Shown: positions 8,401-18,600 of the stretch, in pieces | Position numbering within the stretch: position 1 is the stretch's first letter | Layout: each line of letters opens with the position of its first letter | Assembly (NCBI GenBank): GCA_021805725.1 | Contig: JAJZEH010000080.1 | Location: forward strand, 27,553 to 91,552 | DNA length: 64,000 bases | Source of the DNA: Pseudomonadota bacterium | Lineage (GTDB): Bacteria; Pseudomonadota; Gammaproteobacteria; Burkholderiales; Ferrovaceae | Reading direction: 5' to 3' | Notes under the pieces: model-generated | What the model was told of the DNA's origin: nothing | What the model saw: the letters and a program-made list of their open reading frames with translations, nothing else | Databases searched by the model: none | Made by a program: the position numbers and the translations under genes

Positions 8401-9744
8401 ATGAAATACATCAAAATTTGCGCCCAAGCGCTTAATCGTTGGATTTTAACGCAAAAATCATCCGTGAAGGCCTCTGATTCCCGTCTGAGCGGGATGGTGG
8501 CCACCGTGTTGATGATGGTGTTCGGCATCGCCACAGCCTTCGGCATCACCCCGGGCACTTCAACCCGGCAGGTACCCATCAGTCCGGTCATCGAGGACAT
8601 CACCCAGGCCAGCATGACGCCTGTGGCCACCCCCGGCATCTACTCGCAGCAAGAACAGGTGCATAGCGGCGACACCCTGGCAGCCCTGCTGTTTCGCATG
8701 GGTGTGGACGATCAGCCCGCCCTCGAGTTCATCCGGACCAACCCCGTGGCGCGCAGCATCTACCAGCAGATGTCGCCAGGCAAGCCCATCCGCATCCAGC
8801 GACGCGCCAATGGTGACCTCATCACCCTGCGCTTTCCCCGTTCTGAAAACAAAACCCTGGTCATTGAACGCGTGGGCGAACAGTTTCAGGCTTCCGAAGT
8901 GGCCGTGGGCAGCATCCGCCGGGTAGTCCAGGCCGCCGCCACCATCCAGAGCTCGCTCTTTGCCGCAGCAGATAACGCCGGCATTCCCGATAGCGTCACC
9001 CATCAGTTGAGCCGCCTGTTTTCCACGGACGTGGATTTCCGCAATGACTTGCGTACAGGGGACACCTTCTCCGTCATCTACGAAGCCACTCAGGACGACT
9101 TCGACCAGGTCAAGGCCGGCCGCATTCTTGCCGCCGAATTCGTCAACAGGGGCGTGGTCACACGCCGCGTATTCTTCGACGGCCCGGACGGTGGCGACTA
9201 CTACACACCGGATGGCAAGGGCGCGCGCGCCTCCTTCCTGCGTTCTCCAATCGAGTTTTCACGGGTCACCTCGGGCTTCAAAGCGGAGCGTTTCCACCCC
9301 ATCCTCAAGACCTGGCGGGCACACCAGGGCATTGACCTCGGGGCTCCCACGGGGACACCGGTGGTTTCCGTGGCAAACGCCACTGTGGCCTTTGCGGGAT
9401 GGCGCAACGGTTACGGCAATGTCATCGAACTGCGCCACGCCAACGGCATCAACACGGTCTATGGCCACCTATCTGCCTTTGCCAACGGGCTGCGCACCGG
9501 TGCGCACATCCGCCAGGGCGAGGTGATCGGCTATGTGGGCATGACGGGGCTCGCCACCGGGCCGCACCTGCACTACGAATTCAAGATCGGCGGCATCCAG
9601 CATGACCCCCAGGGACCCGATGTTCCCCGTTATGCCAGCGCCAGCCTGACAGGGCGTGCCAAATCCCAGTTCCTGTCGGCCACCTCTCCCCTGATTACGG
9701 AACTCGACGCCATTCGTGGCAGCCCACTCGCCAAGTTTGAATAG
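8401..9744 (+). CDS. M23 family murein endopeptidase, MepM/YebA-like
   Basis: This 447-residue protein probably cuts peptidoglycan cross-links in the periplasm. After a basic N-terminus comes one membrane segment (about 32-50, MVATVLMMVFGIATAFGI). A LysM/OapA-like region follows (VHSGDTLAALLFRMGVDD), then a linker domain and the M23 (LytM) catalytic domain near 280-410. Zinc ligands are visible in the H-x3-D motif (AHQGIDLGAPTG) and the H-L-H motif (TGPHLHYEFKIGG). The start at 8401 has no Shine-Dalgarno sequence and sits directly after a promoter-like -10. anmK follows three bases downstream, linking wall cleavage with recycling. Length and architecture match MepM rather than NlpD or EnvC. 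Confidence 0.92.
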   Translation: MKYIKICAQALNRWILTQKSSVKASDSRLSGMVATVLMMVFGIATAFGITPGTSTRQVPISPVIEDITQASMTPVATPGIYSQQEQVHSGDTLAALLFRMGVDDQPALEFIRTNPVARSIYQQMSPGKPIRIQRRANGDLITLRFPRSENKTLVIERVGEQFQASEVAVGSIRRVVQAAATIQSSLFAAADNAGIPDSVTHQLSRLFSTDVDFRNDLRTGDTFSVIYEATQDDFDQVKAGRILAAEFVNRGVVTRRVFFDGPDGGDYYTPDGKGARASFLRSPIEFSRVTSGFKAERFHPILKTWRAHQGIDLGAPTGTPVVSVANATVAFAGWRNGYGNVIELRHANGINTVYGHLSAFANGLRTGAHIRQGEVIGYVGMTGLATGPHLHYEFKIGGIQHDPQGPDVPRYASASLTGRAKSQFLSATSPLITELDAIRGSPLAKFE

Positions 9745-9747
9745 CGC

Positions 9748-10851
9748 ATGAGCGAGGCACATTATGTGGGCCTCATGTCTGGCACCAGCCTGGACGGCAT
9801 CGATGCCGTTGCCGTTTCGTTTTCTGGCGACGGCCCCAGCGTGCTGGCACATGTCACCCACGATTTCCCGGCAGCATTGCGTGCCACGCTGCTGGAGCTC
9901 AATACGCCCCAGGGACAGAACGAACTGGAGCGGGCAGCCCTGACCGGCGTGGCCCTGGCCCGCTGTTACGCGGCAGCCACCCATCAGGTCCTCAAGCAGG
10001 CCGGACTGCTGCCCCCGCAGGTGCGGGCCATCGGCTGTCACGGTCAAACCGTGCGCCACCGCCCCGATCAGGGATTTACGCTGCAGTTGGGCAACGGGGC
10101 ATTGCTGGCCGAGCTGACGGGCATCACCGTGGTGACGGATTTTCGTTCGCGCGACATAGCGGCGGGTGGACAGGGCGCCCCGCTGGTTCCCGCCTTCCAC
10201 GATGCCATTTTTCGCTCCCCCCACCACTCGCGCATCATCCTCAATCTGGGCGGCATCGCCAATCTGACCGTGCTTCATCCCGGACGGGAGACGCGTGGTT
10301 ATGACTGTGGTCCGGCCAATGTGCTGATGGACGGTTGGGTGGAGCGGCATCTGGGGCAGCCCTACGATCGCGATGGCTTGTGGGGCCGTTCCGGAACCGT
10401 CTCCATGGTGCTATTGCAGGCCTTGCTGAAACACCCCTTTTTTCAGCGCAAGCCTCCCAAAAGCACGGGGCGCGATGAGTTTCATCTGCCCTGGCTTGAG
10501 CGTGTGCTGGATCAACGGCCTGTCCTTGCATCGCAGGATGTCCAGGCCACGCTGGTGGCCCTGACGGCGCACAGCGTGGCCCAATGCATTGCGGCAGAAG
10601 CCGCGGATGGCATGGAATTGTATTGCTGCGGCGGTGGCGCCAGAAATCCTGCGCTCGTGGAACTACTCCGGAGCTTGCTGCCCAATGCCTCGGTGCGCCT
10701 GACAGACGATCTGGGGGTGCCTGCCATGCAGGTGGAGGCGACGGCCTTTGCGTGGCTTGCTCGCGAACTGCTGCAGGGACGCCATGCCAACCTGCCCGCC
10801 GTCACGGGCGCGCATGGCCGCGTGCCGCTGGGTGCCATTTACCCCGCGTAA
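9748..10851 (+). CDS. anmK: Anhydro-N-acetylmuramic acid kinase
   Basis: AnmK phosphorylates and opens 1,6-anhydroMurNAc to MurNAc-6-phosphate with ATP during cytosolic peptidoglycan recycling. The 367-residue length is typical. The N-terminal phosphate loop GLMSGTSLDGIDA is intact, as are HGQTVRHRP, the GGIANLT block and the YCCGGGARNPAL block of this actin-like kinase fold. It starts three bases after the M23 peptidase stop, so the pair forms an operon in which murein cleavage and turnover-product salvage go together. The end is ten bases from the convergent argB stop; no terminator hairpin is visible there. Confidence 0.96.
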   Translation: MSEAHYVGLMSGTSLDGIDAVAVSFSGDGPSVLAHVTHDFPAALRATLLELNTPQGQNELERAALTGVALARCYAAATHQVLKQAGLLPPQVRAIGCHGQTVRHRPDQGFTLQLGNGALLAELTGITVVTDFRSRDIAAGGQGAPLVPAFHDAIFRSPHHSRIILNLGGIANLTVLHPGRETRGYDCGPANVLMDGWVERHLGQPYDRDGLWGRSGTVSMVLLQALLKHPFFQRKPPKSTGRDEFHLPWLERVLDQRPVLASQDVQATLVALTAHSVAQCIAAEAADGMELYCCGGGARNPALVELLRSLLPNASVRLTDDLGVPAMQVEATAFAWLARELLQGRHANLPAVTGAHGRVPLGAIYPA

Positions 10852-10861
10852 ACGCAATACG

Positions 10862-11800
<939 letters not shown>

Positions 11801-11817
11801 TTATGCGAAAACCGCCT

Positions 11818-12444
11818 TCAAACCCAGTACACCGTGCGGGTCATGACTTTGGAGGATAGGGCCATGGCCCATTTGATGGGAGGCATGAACTCCGCCGCCC
11901 CCAGGGACTGGGCGAGTTCAGCGTGTCCCGCCTCATCCGTTTTCATCTGCTCGATCACTGCGCGTGTGCGGGCGTCGGTTGCAGGAATGCGGTCCAGGTG
12001 ATGCGCAAGATGCCCTTCCACCTGGCGTTCGGTTTCCTTCAGAAAGGCCAGGTTCCAGCGGTCACCCGCCACTCCAGCCAGAACGCCAAGCGCAAAGGAG
12101 CCTGCATACCACAGGGGATTGAGATAGCTCACGCGCCCCCCCAGTTCGGCGATGCGCTCCTCGCACCAGGCCAGATGGTCTTCCTCTTCCTGGGCCGCCC
12201 CCCGCAGCGCCTCGCGATTGGCAGAAATGCGCGCGGTCAGGGCCTGGCCCTGGTAGAGCGCCTGGGCGCAGACCTCGCCGGTGTGGTTGATGCGCATCAG
12301 GCGCGCCACATGGTCCTTTTCAGAGGGCGAGAGTGCGACTTCCGGTACGGTGCGTGCAGGCGAGGGACGGGATTCGCGCGCGGGGGCCGCGAGGGTGCGC
12401 AAGGCGCGATCAAATCCGATGATGAGTTCGTCGAGTGTGAGCAT
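11818..12444 (-). CDS. coq7: Demethoxyubiquinone hydroxylase Coq7
   Basis: Coq7 is a membrane-associated di-iron monooxygenase that adds the last ring hydroxyl in ubiquinone synthesis. The 208-residue protein has the ferritin-like iron ligands in order: HTGEVCAQALY (Glu), EEEDHLAWCEERI (E-x2-H), a Glu/His-bearing EGHLAHHLDRI and TDEAGHAELA (E-x2-H). A hydrophobic patch (WYAGSFALGVLAGVAG) would sit at the membrane. The presence of Coq7 fits a proteobacterium with ubiquinone. The ATG lies only about 15 bases after the T-run of the porin terminator, leaving little room for a promoter; expression may depend on read-through from the porin or a promoter inside its 3' end. Confidence 0.95.
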   Translation of the reverse strand: MLTLDELIIGFDRALRTLAAPARESRPSPARTVPEVALSPSEKDHVARLMRINHTGEVCAQALYQGQALTARISANREALRGAAQEEEDHLAWCEERIAELGGRVSYLNPLWYAGSFALGVLAGVAGDRWNLAFLKETERQVEGHLAHHLDRIPATDARTRAVIEQMKTDEAGHAELAQSLGAAEFMPPIKWAMALSSKVMTRTVYWV

Positions 12445-12457
12445 GGGTTGAGCCTAC

Positions 12458-12488
12458 CACAAAAAAACCGCCCCCGAAGGGGCGGTTT
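12458..12488 (-). terminator. Rho-independent terminator of porin gene 1
   Basis: Bases 12465-12474 and 12479-12488 form a ten-pair stem (aaaccgcccc / ggggcggttt) with a four-base loop. A run of seven T residues follows on the minus strand (12461-12467). It lies 50 bases past the porin stop. Confidence 0.9.
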
Positions 12489-12538
12489 CAAGGTCCTGCC
12501 TGTCAAGCCCGAATCCCGCGCGTGGCGGGACAAGGGGT

Positions 12539-13885
12539 TTAGAAGCGGTGACGCACACCCACCATGGTGGTGGTGTTCTGATTTGCTGCAGGGTTGGTTG
12601 CCGTTGCGCCCAGATTGTAGAACGAAGCCACGCCACCCGTGACGTTCTGGTCGGAAATACCGGCATACACGTCGGTCCGCTTGGACAGATGGTAATCCAG
12701 CACCAGGCCATAGGACTGCACGAAACCAGCGCAGCGGGTCAGGTTGGTGCCAGTACCGGCAACGCATCCGCCACCCGCGCTACCCGTGTAGTCGGAGTTG
12801 CGGGCATTATAGGCTGCAACCATCACGTCCAGCGCTGAAGTGGCCTGCCACTTGGCGCCCATGAACAACAGGTTGGTGACCTTGTTGCTGGCGTTGTAGG
12901 CGGTGGAGTTGACCGCGCCGTACTGGCCCGTCTGGTAGGTGCCGGGAGGCATGCCTCCGGCAAACGCCAGCGTGGGGTCGGAAGGCGCCATGTACACGAT
13001 ATGTTCCGCGCCGCCCGAGAAGGTGACGGTGTTCATGGTGTACTTCATGTTCAGACCAGCCGCCTTGTTATCCGCAACGACTGCAAGCATGGAGTTGCTG
13101 GCCGTGGGATTCGAGGTGTTGGGGAAAGTACCCACGCCATCTTTCTTGAAGCTGACAAAACCATCCACGGAGTAGTTGCCCACATCGGTACCCAGGGCAA
13201 ACTGACCCGCGGAGTTGGCCGTCGTGCTGCCGGCAATGCCGCCAAACTGGTACATGGCACCCACGCGCACGCCGCCGAACTTGCCTTCGTACTTGATGGA
13301 GTTGTCAAGGCGCGCATCTTCCGTCCAGCCGCCACCGCCGTAGCTGCCGTAGAACCCGACCAGCGAGAAGGCGTAGGAACCACCCAACGGATCATATTTG
13401 ACGATCTGGTCGAGCGAGGAGCTGTACTGGCGACCGAAGGACAGGGTGCCGTACTGCTTGGAGGCCAGATACAGAACGCTACGCTGGTTGAACAGCTGAC
13501 CGGCGCGGGAACTGTCGCCACCGGTGCTGGTCTTGAAATTGCCCGTGGTCAGGCCGCTGATGCCGTCGGTAATCGCGCCCGTGTTGGGGTTGATACCCGC
13601 TTCCAGAATGAATCCTGCCTTCAGGTCACCATTGATGTCTTCACTGCCCTTGAAGCCCAGCACGGACTGGCTCATGCCGTTGGGGGCCAGGGTCGTGACC
13701 GACTTGCCGCCGTTGTTGGTCACGTAGATCTGGGTCGGAACACCTGCAGGCATGGAAGCGTTGGAGTTTGCGCCAGAAGTCAGATTGGCAATACCCATGT
13801 CGATAATGCCATAAAGGGACACATCCGCCTGCGCTGCGCCAGCCACTGCGCTAAGCGCTGCCGCCGCGAGTAACGATTTTTTCAT
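12539..13885 (-). CDS. Gram-negative general porin (paralogue 1)
   Basis: The product is a trimeric outer-membrane beta-barrel porin of the betaproteobacterial type (Porin_4/OmpC-like), letting small solutes diffuse. The ATG at 13885 is chosen because GGAGTG lies before it and a signal peptide follows (about 1-20, AGAAQA, mature start DVSLYGIID). The open frame runs 36 codons further upstream, but that is leader. The 448-residue protein has the family N-strand, a SVLGFKGSEDINGDLKAGFILEAG segment, an RQYSS loop region and a C-terminal VGVRHRF ending in Phe for BAM recognition. It is a tandem paralogue of the next upstream gene. A hairpin terminator follows. Confidence 0.94.
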   Translation of the reverse strand: MKKSLLAAAALSAVAGAAQADVSLYGIIDMGIANLTSGANSNASMPAGVPTQIYVTNNGGKSVTTLAPNGMSQSVLGFKGSEDINGDLKAGFILEAGINPNTGAITDGISGLTTGNFKTSTGGDSSRAGQLFNQRSVLYLASKQYGTLSFGRQYSSSLDQIVKYDPLGGSYAFSLVGFYGSYGGGGWTEDARLDNSIKYEGKFGGVRVGAMYQFGGIAGSTTANSAGQFALGTDVGNYSVDGFVSFKKDGVGTFPNTSNPTASNSMLAVVADNKAAGLNMKYTMNTVTFSGGAEHIVYMAPSDPTLAFAGGMPPGTYQTGQYGAVNSTAYNASNKVTNLLFMGAKWQATSALDVMVAAYNARNSDYTGSAGGGCVAGTGTNLTRCAGFVQSYGLVLDYHLSKRTDVYAGISDQNVTGGVASFYNLGATATNPAANQNTTTMVGVRHRF

Positions 13886-13976
13886 TGGGAACACTCCATG
13901 TGTTTGTTTGATTTTGGTCTTTCCAGACATTTCCGCTGGGTTTGCAGACATCCAGAGAACTTCCTGTCGGGACATC

Positions 13977-14010
13977 AGCTTGAAGCAACCCATGAAGAGC
14001 GCATCAAGCT
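13977..14010 (-). other. Inverted repeat in the leader of porin gene 1
   Basis: AGCTTGA (13977-13983) and TCAAGCT (14004-14010) are perfect complements separated by 20 bases, about 95 bases upstream of the porin start. It could form a hairpin in a long 5' untranslated region or be an operator. A -10-like TAATAT is found further upstream on the minus strand, but its -35 is poor. The rest of 13886-14104 shows no gene. Confidence 0.3.
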
Positions 14011-14102
14011 TGTGCAGCCAATATTACACATTTCTTACGGTGTTCTTTCCAAATCTTCGAATCACATATGGCACTTCGGGGATTTTGTCGTATTTTTGCA
14101 AC

Positions 14103-14130
14103 AAAAAAGCCACCCCGAAGGGTGGCTTTT
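14103..14130 (-). terminator. Rho-independent terminator of porin gene 2
   Basis: Stem arms 14105-14115 (aaaagccaccc) and 14120-14130 (gggtggctttt) flank a four-base loop; the minus-strand 3' arm runs into T residues. It lies about 40 bases after the porin 2 stop and closely resembles the porin 1 terminator in build. Confidence 0.88.
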
Positions 14131-14169
14131 GCAGGGCCGAGAATTCCAGCCCAACCGCATCAGAGAGTC

Positions 14170-15474
14170 CTAGAAGCGGTGGACGATGCCGACGCCGTAG
14201 GTATCGTAGCTCTGGACGGAACCGCCAGCAAACAGACCGGACTTGATGTCATGCATCAATCCCGCATAGAGATTGGTGCGCTTGCTCAGGTCGTAATCCG
14301 CCAGCAGGGAGTAGTAACGGTCCGAGCCGGACATCTGTGGCTTTGCTGCAACGGCTGCCCCAGTAAATGCCTGGGTATTGAAATTGCCGGTGGGCACGGT
14401 CACGTTGTAGAAGGCTGCCGACAGCTTGGCGGCCGAGGTGAGCTGGTAATTGCCGCCCAACCAGAACACGTTGTAGGTCTTGGTTCCCACGAAGTCGTTG
14501 CTGGCACTGGAGGTGGGATTGATGGTGTAACCGTAGATCTGCTGCATTGCGTTGTCCAGCGCAGGACTGCTGGGTGCTTTCCAGTTGATGCGCTGATAGC
14601 CCGCCTTCAGGGTCAGGGGGTCAATGATTTGGTAACGCAGCACCGCGGTATACGAGTCGAGGTTCAGGAACTGCACGCCCACGGTGTTGGCCAGGGGATC
14701 GGAGCTGATGTTGGTGGAGTCCTTGGCCGACTGCGCGGACAATTCCACGCCAAAGCGGGAGGCTTCATAACCTACGCTGCCCTGTATCGTGGAACGGGCC
14801 GTCTGGTTGCCTGCCATGCCGCCGAAGCCATACAGCGCATTCACGCCGAACGAGCCCCAGTTTTTGGAATACTTGACCGAGTTGTCCACGCGGGCGCTAT
14901 CCGTGGCACCGCCGCCGCCGTAGAAACCGGAGAAGTTGATGGGTGAGAACATCTGGGCGTTGACGGGATCGTAGCCGCCACCGGTTGCCGTAATGATGTC
15001 CAGATTCAAGCTGTTTTGGCGACCAAAGGTCACCGCACCCAGATCCACGTTGGACAGACCCACGAAGGCATTACGGCCAAACAACTGACCATTCAAGCTG
15101 GTGTCTGCCACCATGCTGGTGGGCTTGCCAGGGGCACCAGCGCCAGCGAGACCGGAGGTTGCGAGCATGCCGTTACCGAGGCTGAAAGCGGATTCCATCT
15201 GGAAAAATGCCTTGTTGCCATTGCCCAGATCTTCCGAACCCTTGATGCCCCAGCGGGTTTGCTTTTCACCACCGTTCATCATACCCAGCGCCGAACCCGT
15301 CTTGACGTAGGGACCGCCGGTGGGAACGGCGCCCGTCACGAAAGTGGGGCCAAAGTTGCCGGCATGGGTCAACTCGGCCACACCAAGGTCCAGAATACCG
15401 TACAGCGTCACGTCAGCTTGTGCAGAACCGGCCACTGCAGTAAGGGCAGCCAGTGCAAACAGGGATTTTTTCAT
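14170..15474 (-). CDS. Gram-negative general porin (paralogue 2)
   Basis: This is a 434-residue outer-membrane porin of the same family as the next gene. The ATG at 15474 follows GGAG and starts a clear signal peptide (MKKSLFALAALTAVAGSAQA) with mature start DVTLYGILDLG. The segment TRWGIKGSEDLGNGNKAFFQMESAF and the loop around FGRQNSLN mark the family; the C-terminus GIVHRF ends in Phe. Signal peptides of the two porins are nearly alike, while loop regions differ, as expected for duplicated porins under divergent selection. It has its own terminator, so the two genes are probably separate transcription units. The 157-base upstream gap (15475-15631) holds no gene and no promoter I can call firmly. 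Confidence 0.94.
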   Translation of the reverse strand: MKKSLFALAALTAVAGSAQADVTLYGILDLGVAELTHAGNFGPTFVTGAVPTGGPYVKTGSALGMMNGGEKQTRWGIKGSEDLGNGNKAFFQMESAFSLGNGMLATSGLAGAGAPGKPTSMVADTSLNGQLFGRNAFVGLSNVDLGAVTFGRQNSLNLDIITATGGGYDPVNAQMFSPINFSGFYGGGGATDSARVDNSVKYSKNWGSFGVNALYGFGGMAGNQTARSTIQGSVGYEASRFGVELSAQSAKDSTNISSDPLANTVGVQFLNLDSYTAVLRYQIIDPLTLKAGYQRINWKAPSSPALDNAMQQIYGYTINPTSSASNDFVGTKTYNVFWLGGNYQLTSAAKLSAAFYNVTVPTGNFNTQAFTGAAVAAKPQMSGSDRYYSLLADYDLSKRTNLYAGLMHDIKSGLFAGGSVQSYDTYGVGIVHRF

Positions 15475-15631
15475 TCTAAAGTAGCTCCATAGTGTCATTC
15501 GATTGTGGTTCTTCAGCGAAACCCCGCTTTGCGAAGCTGCGCGACCTACCGAAGGCGATACTAAGGAGCGAATATGAAACTTTTGTTAAACCGGCATGAC
15601 AGGAGGGGGAATCGCAAGGGCTTTGTCATTT

Positions 15632-18600
15632 TTACAACAATGCATTCTGGTCGAAGTCATCTTTTCCGTGCACCAGACTGAACACCACCGGCACGAAAAT
15701 CAGGGTCGCCACGGTGGCCAGCAGCAATCCGCCGATGACCGCGCGCCCCAGGGGCGCGTTCTGCTCTCCCCCCTCGCCCAGTCCCAGCGCCATGGGCGCC
15801 ATGCCGATGATCATGGCCAGCGCCGTCATCAGCACCGGACGGAAACGCGAAAACCCGGCGTCCACCGCCGCACGCACGGCATTGCGTGTTTCGTTCAGGC
15901 GCTCGCGCGCAAAACTCACCACCAGGATGCTGTTGGCAGTGGCCACCCCCATGCACATGATGGCTCCAGTCAGTGCCGGCACCGACAATGTGGTGTGGGT
16001 GGAAAACAGCATCCAGACAATGCCAGCCAGGGCTGCCGGCAAGGCCGTGATGATCACGAAGGGGTCCAGCCAGGACTGGAAGTTCACCACGATCAGCAGG
16101 TAGATCAACACCACGGCCGCCATGAGGCCGAACAGCAGTCCTGAAAAGGCGCTGTCCATGAGCGTAGCCTGTCCTTCCAGCGACACCGAGGCGCTGTCAG
16201 GCAAATCCTTGCCGCTCTCGTCAATCACATTCTGCACGCGTCTTGCCACGCTGCCCAGATCACTGTCCTGGATGGCGGCATAGATATCGAAGGCGGGTTC
16301 AATGGCGTAATGGCTGACCACCGCATTCCCCTTGTCGCGACTGATGGTGGCCAACCCGCCCAGCACCTGCATCTGCTTGTCCTTCTCAGTGTTCACCGGA
16401 ATGTTTTCCAGATCGGACAGGCTGTCCACCAGATACTGGGGCGTCTGCACCACGATGGGGTAGGACACGCCATTGCGGGGATTTAGCCAGAACGTGGGCG
16501 CCACCTGGCCGCTTCCCGAAAGTGTGGTCACCAGACTGTTGGTGACGTCCCGCTCCGTCAGCCCGAGTGTCTGCGCCAGCGAGCGATTCACGTTCACGTC
16601 AAATTGCGGATAGTTGGCTGATTGCTGGATGCGCGCATCGGCAATCCCGTCCACGTGCCGCACCTTGCGAAACAGGTTCTGGATGTACTCCAGATTGGCG
16701 TCACGGTCCGGCCCCTTGATCTGGATGTCGATCGGTGCCGGGGCACCAAAGTTGAGAATCTGGCTGACGATGTCCGCCGGCAGAAAGGCAAAGGAGACAC
16801 CCGGAAACTTCTCTGGCAGGACCGTCCTCAATGTTCTGACGTAATCGTCAGTAGGGGAATGGTTTTCATTGAGCGACACCAGGATGTCACCATCCTGGGG
16901 GCCGATGGTTCCCGTGTTGTTGTAGGACTGATTGATGCCACTGACAGGCAGGCCCATGTTGTCCACGATGCTGGATAGCTGTCCCTTCGGAATTTGCTCT
17001 CGTACCTCCTGTTCGACGTCGTCGAACAGGTGGGCGGTTTCCTCCACCCGCGTTCCCACCTGGGCGCGCACATGGATTTTGATCTGCCCCCCGTCCACCG
17101 AAGGAAAGAAATTACGCCCCAGAAACGGCACCAGTAGAAAAGACAACAACACCACGGTCATGAAGCCGGCAATGAATGGCTTTTGATGGCGCATTGCGAG
17201 CTCAAGCAGTTCGCGATAACGATCCCTGAACGCCATGAACTTCCTGTCGAACCGCTTCTGGAACCGCAGCAACGGGTTGCTTGGCTCTGTCGGGTGCGCC
17301 TCATGGGGTTTCAAAAGAAAGTGGGCCACCGTTGGAACGAATGTACGAGACAGCAGGAAGGATGCCACCAAGGCAAACACCACGGCCTCGGCCATGGGCA
17401 CAAACAGGTAACGAGGCACCCCCGTCAGGAAAAACATCGGAATGAACACGATGCACACGCAGAGCAGGGAAACAAATGCCGGGATCACGATCTGACGGGC
17501 ACCATCCAGGATGGCTGTCTGGACATCCTTTCCCTGTTCCAGATGCCAGTTGATGTTTTCAATGGTCACCGTGGCATCGTCCACCAAAATCCCCACTGCC
17601 AGGGCCAGTCCGCCAAGCGTCATGACGTTCAGGGTTTCCCCGATGACCGACAATGCCGCGATGGAAGACAGTATGGCCAGCGGAATGGATGCCGAGATGA
17701 TGACGGTCGATCGCCAGCTTCCCAGAAAGAGCAGGATCATCAGGCTGGTCAATGTAGCCGCAATCACGCCTTCCCTGATCACGCTGGATACTGCTGCTCG
17801 CACGAACAGGGACTGGTCCCCGACAATTTCCATCCTGAGCGACTTGGGCAACCCGGTTTTGAGCCGGCCCACCAGTACCTTGACCTTTGAAATGATGTCC
17901 AGGGTTGAATTCGATCCGTTTTTGAGTATGGTCATCAATACGGAGCGCGTACCGTCCACCCTGACGATGTTGATCTGGGGTGGATACCCATCCCGCACAT
18001 GCGCAACGTCACGCATGAAGATGGTCGCGCCCTTCACCTGCTTGATGGGTAGCCCATTCAGGTTTTGATATTCGTCTGGGCTGTCATTCAATTTGATGTT
18101 GTATTCAAACTTGCCGATTTTTTCGGTTCCTGCCGGCAGAATGAGGTTCTGCAACGCCAGTGCATTGCTCACCTCGCTGGCGGACACTCCCTTGGATTGC
18201 ATGGCATGGGGATCCAGATCCACCTGGATCTGGCGCACCTTTCCACCATAGGGCGATGGAACGGCGCTCCCCGGAACGGTGGAAAGACGGGGGCGGATGA
18301 AATTCTGACCCAGGTCGAATAACTTCTCTTCCGGAATGTCCTTGCTGGACAACGCAAGCTGGAGGATGGGTACGGTTGCGGCGTTATAGTTGAGAATGAG
18401 CGGTGGCGTGATCCCGGGGGGCAACTGCTTCAATACCGTCTGGGAAATGGAAGCCACCTGGGCGGTGGCCGTGCGAATGTCCACACCGGGCTGAAAGAAA
18501 ATTTTGACAATGCCGTACGCCGGCAGGGATTGCGACTCGATATGTTCAATGTCATTGACGGTGGAACTGAGGGTGCGCTCGTAGATGTAAACCACGCGAC

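Noticed and set aside
13886..13993. N-terminal extension of porin 1 upstream of 13885
   Set aside because: The extra 36 codons precede a perfect signal peptide with its own ribosome-binding site.
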